A DNA stretch of 64,000 nucleotides, taken from NCBI GenBank assembly GCA_902590505.1, contig CACIWZ010000002.1, forward strand, positions 124,001 to 188,000. The letters run 5' to 3'. This stretch comes from an uncultured Pelagibacteraceae bacterium. Its GTDB lineage: Bacteria > Pseudomonadota > Alphaproteobacteria > Pelagibacterales > Pelagibacteraceae. The translations under genes and the position numbers were made by a program. Position 1 is the stretch's first letter. Each line of letters begins with the position of its first letter. The notes under the pieces are model-generated. The model made no database searches, was not told the DNA's origin, and saw only the letters and a program-made list of their open reading frames with translations. Positions 57,221 to 64,000 of the stretch are shown one piece after another.

Positions 57221-59293
57221 TTAGGCTGAAGCTTGTTTCATCGATAGTTTTACTTTCCCTCTATCAAATCCAACAACTTTTACAGAAACTTCGTCGCCTT
57301 CTTTTACAACGTCACCTACTTTTGCAACTCGTTTATCAGCTAATTCAGAAATATGCACTAGGCCATCTTGTTTGCCCAAAAAGTTTACAAAAGCTCCGAA
57401 CTCCATAATTTTAACTACTTTTCCTTTGTAAATTTTTCCCATTTCTGGTTTAGCAATTAAATTTTTAATGAAATCGATAGCTTTGTTTCTTGCGGCTTCA
57501 TCTGGAGCCGCCACTGTTACTTCCCCAGTATCTTTTACATCAACTTTAGCTCCTGAGGTCTCGACAATTTCTCGTATTGTTGCACCACCTTTTCCTATTA
57601 CTGTTGCTATATCTTTTTTATCAACTTTAATAGTTTCCATTTTTGGAGTATGTTTTGAAAACTCTTTCCTTGATGTTTTAATAGCTTTATTCATTTCACC
57701 TAAAATATGTTCTCTTCCAGCTTTTGCTTGATCTAAAGCTTTTTCCATAATTTCAAAAGTAATACCTGTTATTTTAATATCCATCTGAAGTGAGGTAATA
57801 CCATTTTTTGTACCAGCTACTTTAAAATCCATGTCTCCTAAGTGATCTTCATCACCTAAAATGTCAGAAAGTACTGAAAAATCGTCACCCTCTTTAATAA
57901 GACCCATTGCAATTCCAGCAACTGGCTCCTTTATAGGAACTCCTGCATCCATTAAAGATAATGAGGTTCCACAAACTGTTGCCATTGACGAAGAACCGTT
58001 TGACTCAGTAATTTCTGAAACTACTCTTAATGTATAAGGAAAATTTTCTTTAGATGGTAAAGATGAATTTATTGCTCTCCATGCTAATTTGCCGTGTCCA
58101 ATTTCTCTTCTTCCAGTGCCTATTCTACCACATTCTCCAACTGAAAAAGGTGGAAAATTATAGTGCAACATAAAATTAGATCTTTGCATTCCCTCTAAGC
58201 TTTCCAGTCTTTGTTCATCATCTGTCATTCCTAGTGTGGTCACGACAAGAGCTTGGGTTTCTCCTCTTGTAAAAAGAGCTGATCCATGAGTTCTTGGTAA
58301 AACTCCAACTTCACATTTGATTTGTCTTACGTCTGCTAAACCTCTGCCATCTATTCTTTTCTTTTCTTTTAAAATTGCAGTTCTAACAATATCTTTCTCT
58401 AAAGATTTCAGTTGAGACATTACTTGGTTTTCCGTGATAGTTTCATCCTCTACAAACATTTCTTTACATTTTGTCTCTATTTCAGAAATTGCTGTAGATC
58501 TCTTTTTCTTATCTATTTCTTTAAATGCTTTTCTCAAGCCATCTTCAAATTTTGCAGAGATCTTCTTTTTAATTTCAGAATGATCAACTTCTTCAACTTC
58601 CCATTTAGGTTTACAAGCTTTTTTTGCTAATTTCTCTATTGCTTCAATTATTGGCACAAATTTTTCGTGACCAAATTTTACAGCATCCAACATAACTTTT
58701 TCGGATAAGCCTGATGTCTCGGACTCAACCATTAGAACAGCATCTTTAGTTCCAGCAACTACAAGATCTAATTCTGAGTCTTTTAATTCCTCAACAGAGG
58801 GATTTAATAAATACTTTCCATCTTTGTAGCCGACTCTACTGGCTGCAATGGGTCCTAAAAATGGTAGTCCTGATATTGCTAGAGCTGCTGAAGAGGCTAT
58901 AATTGATAAAATATCTGGTTGGTTCTCACTATCGTATGACAAGACTGTAGGTAGAACTTGAACCTCATTCATAAACCCAGATGGAAATAAAGGTCTTATC
59001 GGTCTATCTATTAATCTAGAAATTAATGTTTCTGCCTCGGTTGGCCTTGCCTCTCTTTTAAAATATCCTCCGGGTATTTTACCTGCTGCATAATATTTTT
59101 CTTGATAATTTACTGACAAGGGAAAATAGTCCTGACCCTCGGCAACTTTTTTTGCTCCTACAGCTGTTGCTATTACTACTGTTTCCCCAAGAGTGGCAAT
59201 GATAGCTCCATCTGCTTGTCTTGCTACTTTACCTGTCTCTAAAGTTAATTTTTTACCATTAACTTCTAATTCTTCCTTATTTATTTTGAACAT
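57221..59293 (-). CDS. pnp: Polyribonucleotide nucleotidyltransferase
   Basis: The 690-residue exoribonuclease degrades RNA using phosphate. It has two RNase PH domains, then a KH domain around [19 protein letters not shown] and a C-terminal S1 domain with [19 protein letters not shown]. The start [23 protein letters not shown] is standard. Length fits. It follows rpsO with no gap, the usual rpsO-pnp pair. The 77-bp gap below it shows no strong terminator. Confidence 0.97.
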   Translation of the reverse strand: MFKINKEELEVNGKKLTLETGKVARQADGAIIATLGETVVIATAVGAKKVAEGQDYFPLSVNYQEKYYAAGKIPGGYFKREARPTEAETLISRLIDRPIRPLFPSGFMNEVQVLPTVLSYDSENQPDILSIIASSAALAISGLPFLGPIAASRVGYKDGKYLLNPSVEELKDSELDLVVAGTKDAVLMVESETSGLSEKVMLDAVKFGHEKFVPIIEAIEKLAKKACKPKWEVEEVDHSEIKKKISAKFEDGLRKAFKEIDKKKRSTAISEIETKCKEMFVEDETITENQVMSQLKSLEKDIVRTAILKEKKRIDGRGLADVRQIKCEVGVLPRTHGSALFTRGETQALVVTTLGMTDDEQRLESLEGMQRSNFMLHYNFPPFSVGECGRIGTGRREIGHGKLAWRAINSSLPSKENFPYTLRVVSEITESNGSSSMATVCGTSLSLMDAGVPIKEPVAGIAMGLIKEGDDFSVLSDILGDEDHLGDMDFKVAGTKNGITSLQMDIKITGITFEIMEKALDQAKAGREHILGEMNKAIKTSRKEFSKHTPKMETIKVDKKDIATVIGKGGATIREIVETSGAKVDVKDTGEVTVAAPDEAARNKAIDFIKNLIAKPEMGKIYKGKVVKIMEFGAFVNFLGKQDGLVHISELADKRVAKVGDVVKEGDEVSVKVVGFDRGKVKLSMKQASA

Positions 59294-59553
59294 TATTTCC
59301 TTAAATTTAGTTGTTTTATTACTTTTGAGTATGAGTCTGAATTTTTTCTTTTTAGATAAGCAAGTAGTCTTTTTCTTTTGTTAACAGATTTGGCTAACCC
59401 GAGTGTAGAATGTTTATCTTTTTTAAATTTCTTAAAATGTTCTGATAATTTTGAAATCTTATCAGTTAATAATCCAATTTGAACTTCTGTAGAACCAACA
59501 TCCTTAGCATTTATTGCAAGAGCTTTAATTGTATCTTTTTTTTTCTTTATCAT
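59293..59553 (-). CDS. rpsO: 30S ribosomal protein S15
   Basis: The 86-residue protein has the S15 core [21 protein letters not shown] and [13 protein letters not shown]. It binds 16S rRNA. Its first nine codons lie inside the end of rbfA (29-bp overlap), and it abuts pnp. In most relatives truB lies between rbfA and rpsO; here nothing does. Confidence 0.96.
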   Translation of the reverse strand: MIKKKKDTIKALAINAKDVGSTEVQIGLLTDKISKLSEHFKKFKKDKHSTLGLAKSVNKRKRLLAYLKRKNSDSYSKVIKQLNLRK

Positions 59554-59923
59554 ATTCTTTGTTTTTTTTAATTATCTTCTCAATCTTCTCAGCATATTCA
59601 AATGAGTTATCTTCTACAAAAGTGAGTTTAGGAAGAAACTTTATATCTAGCCGTTTAGACAGCGCTTTTCTAACAAGATGAGAGTATTCAGTCAAGATTT
59701 TTACTGTTTCTTTTGTATCGATGCCGCCTAACGGAATAACGTAAACTCTAGCTGTTTTAAGATCTGGAGTCATTCTAACTTCTGTAACGGTAATTAACTT
59801 TGAGTTTATTGATGGAATTTTAGCTTCATTTCTTATGAAAAGTTGACCTAAATTTTGTTTAACTAATTCTCCAACTCTCAGTTGTCTTTGGCTAAAAGCC
59901 TTTTGTATATTTTGATTTCCCAT
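59525..59923 (-). CDS. rbfA: 30S ribosome-binding factor RbfA
   Basis: The 132-residue KH-fold protein helps mature the 16S 5' end and functions in cold. FSQRQLRVGELVKQNLGQLF and ITVTEVRMTPDLKTARVYV are family marks. It begins at the last base of infB. Its last codons run into rpsO by 29 bp, and the C-terminal end is a Lys-rich tail that may be a remnant of fusion after gene loss. Confidence 0.95.
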   Translation of the reverse strand: MGNQNIQKAFSQRQLRVGELVKQNLGQLFIRNEAKIPSINSKLITVTEVRMTPDLKTARVYVIPLGGIDTKETVKILTEYSHLVRKALSKRLDIKFLPKLTFVEDNSFEYAEKIEKIIKKNKEYDKEKKRYN

Positions 59924-62106
59924 TAAATTGACCTTGAAATTTTCTCTGAGAGGTAAGACTCAATAACGTCATTTTCTTTAAAATCCATAAAATCTTTTAT
60001 ACTTATTCCGCACTCCAAACCAGTTCCAACCTCTTTAACTTGATTTTTCTCCCTAAAAATTGTCATTATTTCTCCGCTATAGATCACCACTCCATCTCTA
60101 ATAATTCTTGCTTTAGATTTTGATTTAATTTCTCCACTTATAACTTTGGATCCAGCTATTTTACCTGCACTTGAAACTTTAAATATTTTTTTAATCTCAG
60201 CACTTCCTATAACAGTTTCTTTTATATCGGGTTGTAATAATCCAGAAAGAGATTTTTCAACATAATCTATAGCCTCATAAATTATATTAAAATATTTTAT
60301 TTTTATTTTTTGTTCTTCGGATAATTTTTTTGCTTCTCTATTAGGTTTAACATTAAAACCAATTAAAATCGCATTCGAAGCTTTTGCTAGTGAAACATCT
60401 GTCTCATTTATCATTCCTATGTCTGATAAAATAATTTTTGCCTCAACTTCACTATGTTCAATTTTATTTATCGCCATTTTTAAAGCTTCACTAGAACCGT
60501 GAACATCTGATTTAATAATAATATTCAATTCATCTTTTTCTTTTGTGTTTTCAAAAAGAGTAGTTTTATCTTTTGGTAGTGTTTTGGTGTTATTTTTATT
60601 AATTTTTTTAAATTCACTCATTTTTTTTGCTTCATCTTCATCATTTGTGGCAGCAAATTCTGCACCAGCAAAAGCAGAACCGTTCATTCCTAAAATTTCA
60701 ACTGGCATAGATGGGTGCGCTTCATCAATAGTTTTTCCTTCATAGTTAATCATAGCTCTTACTTTTCCCCATGAGTCTCCGCATATAAAATGGTCACCTC
60801 TTTTTAATATACCGTTGCTTATTAAAATCGTAGATACTGGACCTTTTCCTTTATCAATTTTTGACTCTATCACTACTCCTTTTGCCCGATCAGTATAAGA
60901 TGCTTTTAGATCAAGAATTTCTGCTTGTAGAGAAATGCTCTCTTTAAGTTTTTCCAGGTTAGTTTTCTTTAGGGCAGAAACTTCAACAAATAAAGTATCT
61001 CCACTTAAATCCTCAGCCACTAATTCATACTGCATCATTTCATTTTTAATTTTACTAATATTTTTATCTGGTAAATCACATTTATTAATTGCTACTATTA
61101 TTGGAACTTTTGCTGCTTTTGCATGTTTAATAGCTTCGACTGTTTGTGGTTTTATTCCATCATCAGCCGCAACTACTAAAACTACTATATCTGTTATCTT
61201 CGATCCTCTAGCTCTCATTTCAGTAAAGGCTGCGTGACCAGGAGTATCTATAAAAGTAATCATTTTATTATCTTTACTTTTAACTTGGTAAGCTCCAATG
61301 TGTTGAGTAATTCCTCCATGTTCACCAGACACAACGTTTGTGTCTCTTAAAGAGTCAAGCAGTGATGTTTTACCATGGTCTACGTGACCCATAATAGTAA
61401 CTACCGGAGGTCTTGTTTTTACTTCTCCTTCTAACCTTTCAGTTTTTTTTCCCGAGTCTATTGACGGTTTTTCTTCTAATATTGGCTTGTGGCCAAATTC
61501 TTTGACTATGTACTCTGCAGTATCTTTATCAATTGTATGATTAATAGTTGCAACTACTTTCATATTAAACAAGAATTTAATTATCTCGTTTGATTTTTCA
61601 GCCATTCGATTTGATAGCTCTTGGATAGTAATCTGTTCAGGAATTTTAACTTCACGTATTACTTTTTTGAATTCCTTTTTTTCATCGCCCTCGGGTTTAT
61701 TTTTTTTCTCTTTGAGTCTTGCTCTCTTTACAGACGCTAAACTTCTTTGTTTTATCTCTATTTCTTCTACATTTAGAGCTCTAGAAACAGTCAACTTAAA
61801 ATCTCTTTTATCTACAGGGCTTTTAAGTTTAAGTTTACTTTTGCCAGTAGGTTTATTGTCTTTTTTTATAAAATCTTTTGTTGCTTGCTGCTCAACAAAT
61901 TTTCTTGCAAAAGTCTTTTTTTTAATAGGATTAAAAAAGTTTTTTTCACTTTTTTTAAAATAATTATCTGAGGCTTTTGAGCTTTTAAAAGGTTTTTTTT
62001 TATCTACTGCGTAAGATTTCTTTGTTGAACTTGCAATTGAACTTGTATCAATTTTCTTTTTTAAATCAGATGAAATTGTAAGTGTTCTCTTTTTATTTTT
62101 TTCCAT
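59923..62106 (-). CDS. infB: Translation initiation factor IF-2
   Basis: The 727-residue GTPase brings initiator tRNA to the ribosome. A basic, low-complexity N-terminal arm (about 1-150) precedes ITIQELSNRMAEKSNEIIKFL, then G1 GHVDHGKTSLLDSLR, G3 FIDTPGHAAFTEMR and G4 INKCDLPD. It is shorter than E. coli IF-2 in the N-terminal part. It follows nusA by 4 bp; the usual ylxR gene between them is absent. Confidence 0.97.
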   Translation of the reverse strand: MEKNKKRTLTISSDLKKKIDTSSIASSTKKSYAVDKKKPFKSSKASDNYFKKSEKNFFNPIKKKTFARKFVEQQATKDFIKKDNKPTGKSKLKLKSPVDKRDFKLTVSRALNVEEIEIKQRSLASVKRARLKEKKNKPEGDEKKEFKKVIREVKIPEQITIQELSNRMAEKSNEIIKFLFNMKVVATINHTIDKDTAEYIVKEFGHKPILEEKPSIDSGKKTERLEGEVKTRPPVVTIMGHVDHGKTSLLDSLRDTNVVSGEHGGITQHIGAYQVKSKDNKMITFIDTPGHAAFTEMRARGSKITDIVVLVVAADDGIKPQTVEAIKHAKAAKVPIIVAINKCDLPDKNISKIKNEMMQYELVAEDLSGDTLFVEVSALKKTNLEKLKESISLQAEILDLKASYTDRAKGVVIESKIDKGKGPVSTILISNGILKRGDHFICGDSWGKVRAMINYEGKTIDEAHPSMPVEILGMNGSAFAGAEFAATNDEDEAKKMSEFKKINKNNTKTLPKDKTTLFENTKEKDELNIIIKSDVHGSSEALKMAINKIEHSEVEAKIILSDIGMINETDVSLAKASNAILIGFNVKPNREAKKLSEEQKIKIKYFNIIYEAIDYVEKSLSGLLQPDIKETVIGSAEIKKIFKVSSAGKIAGSKVISGEIKSKSKARIIRDGVVIYSGEIMTIFREKNQVKEVGTGLECGISIKDFMDFKENDVIESYLSEKISRSI

Positions 62107-62110
62107 AACA

Positions 62111-63661
62111 TTACTTATAAACTATATCCCTAGCGGCCATTATTAAGTCATCAGCTTCTTTCCGAGATAATGTGAATTCTTCTAAATATCCTTCGATCCT
62201 AATTTTTTTTCCTTTTATTTCATCATATCCTCCGATTAATTCATCGGATGATAAATCAGCAAAATCATTTAATTTCTTAATATTTTTTTGTCCAAGTATA
62301 ACAAGCATACCTTGGGTCATTCCTTTTAAATTTATAAGACTGTCTTCAACGCCAAGATCCTTTAATTTTTCAGCTATGGCCTCTTTTTCTTTCAATAAAT
62401 TTTCTTTTGATCTTGAAATTAATTCTTTAGAAGTTTCTTCATCAATTGCATCAATTTTAGATATTTTTTCTGGAGTAGATTGTGCAATCTCCTCTATAGA
62501 AGTAAATCCCTCTGACACCAAAAGTTGACCTAGTGTTTCATCGACTTCTAGATTTTTAATAAGTGTTTCTGTTCTCTCTTTAAATTCTGCTTGTCTTCTC
62601 TCCGAGTCCTCCTTATCAGTTAATATATCAATTTCATAATTAGTTAATTTTGAGGCAAGTCTAACGTTCTGTCCTCTTCTTCCAATTGCTTTACTTAGGT
62701 TTTCCTCTGTTAGAATAATATCAATTCTTTTATTATCTTGATCAATTAAAACTTTTTGTATTTCTGCAGGTGATAAAGACTCAGATATAAGTGTTGGGAG
62801 ATCTTCTGTCCATTTTATTATGTCTATTTTTTCTCCATGAAGTTCGTTAACGATAGTCTGAACTCTACTCCCTCTCATACCTACGCAAGCACCTACAGGA
62901 TCAATTGAAGAGTCTTGAGAAAAAACACAAATTTTTGCTCGGCTACCTGGATCTCTAGCAACAGATTTAATTTCTATTGTTCCTTCGTAAATTTCTGGAA
63001 CTTCTTGAACAAATAACTTAGCTAAAAATTGAGGATGGGCTCTAGATAAAAATATCTGATGACCTTTAAGTTCTTTCTTAACTTCGTAACAATAAGCTTT
63101 CACCCTATCACCTGTTTTTAAGATTTCTCTTGGAATTAATTCATCTTTTTTTATAACTCCTTCTGCTTTTCCTAAGTCAACGATTACATTTCCATATTCT
63201 AATCTTTTAATAATTCCACTTAATATTTGACCTTGTTTATCTATGAAGTCTTCATACTGTCTATTTTTTTCTGCTTCCCTAACTCTAGTACTGATAACTT
63301 GCTTAGCACTTTGAGCTGCAATTCTTCCAAAATCAATTTGAGGGAGTTCTTCATATATTTTATCACCAACTTTAAGACCTTTATTTTTCTTATCATGTTT
63401 TTGTGCCGTATCGAGAGTTATTTCTCGTGCAGAATCTTCAATTTGTTCTACTATTTCTAAAACTTTTTGAATTTTTATTTCTCCAGTCTCTCTATCAATT
63501 AAAACTTCGATATTGTTATCACTGCCAAATTTTGTTAATGCCGCTTTCTGAATTGCACTTTCCATTGAACTTATAACTAATTCTTTATCAATAGATTTTT
63601 CATTAGCTACAGCTTCTACTATTCTTAAAAGTTCTAATTTGTCTAATCCTCTATTTAACAT
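62111..63661 (-). CDS. nusA: Transcription elongation/termination factor NusA
   Basis: The 516-residue protein binds RNA polymerase and nascent RNA. It has an N-terminal domain, an S1 region (GIIKRLEYGNVIVDLGKAEG), two KH domains with GACVGMRGSRVQTIVNEL and AIGRRGQNVRLASKL, and two C-terminal helix-hairpin-helix repeats from about residue 370. A good AGGAG lies 8 bp before the ATG. It heads the nusA-infB-rbfA-rpsO-pnp string, and rimP, usually upstream, is missing. Confidence 0.96.
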   Translation of the reverse strand: MLNRGLDKLELLRIVEAVANEKSIDKELVISSMESAIQKAALTKFGSDNNIEVLIDRETGEIKIQKVLEIVEQIEDSAREITLDTAQKHDKKNKGLKVGDKIYEELPQIDFGRIAAQSAKQVISTRVREAEKNRQYEDFIDKQGQILSGIIKRLEYGNVIVDLGKAEGVIKKDELIPREILKTGDRVKAYCYEVKKELKGHQIFLSRAHPQFLAKLFVQEVPEIYEGTIEIKSVARDPGSRAKICVFSQDSSIDPVGACVGMRGSRVQTIVNELHGEKIDIIKWTEDLPTLISESLSPAEIQKVLIDQDNKRIDIILTEENLSKAIGRRGQNVRLASKLTNYEIDILTDKEDSERRQAEFKERTETLIKNLEVDETLGQLLVSEGFTSIEEIAQSTPEKISKIDAIDEETSKELISRSKENLLKEKEAIAEKLKDLGVEDSLINLKGMTQGMLVILGQKNIKKLNDFADLSSDELIGGYDEIKGKKIRIEGYLEEFTLSRKEADDLIMAARDIVYK

Positions 63662-63679
63662 TTACGTTGCTCCTAAAAA

Positions 63680-63701
63680 AAAATGGGCAAGTGCCCATTT
63701 T
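63680..63701 (-). terminator. Intrinsic terminator between metK and nusA
   Basis: On the minus strand the metK stop is followed by a 9-bp stem (AAAATGGGC with GCCCATTTT, four-base loop) and a run of T. The T-run ends only 5 bp before the nusA ribosome site, so nusA must be transcribed by read-through or from a promoter inside the gap. Confidence 0.8.
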
Positions 63702-63754
63702 GAAATACAAATAATGTCTAACTTTTTTAAAATAAAATTAAGGTTTTTTCAAGA

Positions 63755-64000
63755 TTACAGTTTAAATAAATTAACTTTATCTGTTTTTTCCCAAGTAAAT
63801 TCACCCTTATTTGTAGCTTTTCTTCCGAAATGACCGTAAGCTGATGTAACTTCATAAATAGGGTTATTTAACTTTAGCATTTCTCTTATTCCACGAGGAG
63901 AAAGATCAAAATTTTGATTTATTATTTTTTTTATATGTTCAACTTTTGCTTCATCGCCATCGGCAAGTTTTATAAAAATTGATAATGGTTTTGAGACACC
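63755..64000 (-). CDS. metK: S-adenosylmethionine synthetase, 3' end only
   Basis: The last 81 codons are inside the window; the 5' part lies beyond base 64000. The translation includes LSPRGIREMLKL and ends with YGHFGRK and FTWEKTDKV, the C-terminal pattern of MetK, which makes S-adenosylmethionine from methionine and ATP. In many alphaproteobacteria metK is followed by trmB and rimP before nusA; here it is followed directly by a terminator and nusA. Confidence 0.93.
   Translation of the reverse strand, partial: GVSKPLSIFIKLADGDEAKVEHIKKIINQNFDLSPRGIREMLKLNNPIYEVTSAYGHFGRKATNKGEFTWEKTDKVNLFKL

Overview
The window is strongly A+T-rich, densely packed DNA. Almost every gap is under 150 bp, many neighbouring genes overlap by 1-30 bp, and no stretch over 300 bp lacks a gene. 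Gene content points to a streamlined marine-type alphaproteobacterium, most plausibly Pelagibacterales (SAR11) or a similarly reduced lineage. The alphaproteobacterial signs are ChvG/ChvI, RegB/RegA (ActS/ActR), an Irr-like Fur protein beside fabA-fabB-fabI, ubiE-ubiB next to mutM, and rpsT-dnaA-dnaN. No rRNA or tRNA was seen, so the placement is inference from gene content and composition.

Layout. 0-8 kb: the end of a metallo-beta-lactamase-fold gene, a lysine-rich coiled-coil protein, a cyclopropane synthase with a DapA-family aldolase, a family 9 glycosyltransferase, a membrane J-domain protein and an S9 oligopeptidase. 7.9-13.9 kb: a small heat-shock gene behind an RpoH-type promoter and a ROSE-like RNA thermometer, a purine permease facing a purine phosphoribosyltransferase, a base-excision glycosylase, an EamA exporter, MsrA and a sulfurtransferase. 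13.9-19.3 kb: an RND efflux pair and three small envelope or secreted proteins. 19.4-28.6 kb: gpmA, a murU-amgK-tsaE set, ahcY, chvG-chvI and polA. 28.6-36.3 kb: an orphan ABC ATPase, bioY, regA, a four-gene polyamine operon and regB. 36.3-47.5 kb: the replication block gyrB-dnaN-dnaA-rpsT-mutM, then ubiE-ubiB-coaBC-dut and a MoeB/ThiF-type gene.

47.5-57.1 kb is the stress and lipid section. It holds a 2-oxoglutarate oxygenase, katG, irr and fabA-fabB-fabI, followed by a separate five-gene cluster (deacetylase, KAS III, methyltransferase, acyl carrier protein, GNAT) that looks like an accessory acyl-modification pathway. 57.2-64 kb is the translation and RNA operon nusA-infB-rbfA-rpsO-pnp, preceded by the 3' end of metK.

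The most notable observations are the compact hsp20 thermosensor leader; a pair of matching Irr/PerR-like boxes at katG and at irr/fabA; a polyamine operon with a deoxyhypusine-synthase-family enzyme lying between regA and regB; the KAS III/ACP cluster; and reduction of conserved operons (no truB, ylxR, rimP or recF in their usual places), including a 29-bp overlap of rbfA and rpsO where truB usually sits.
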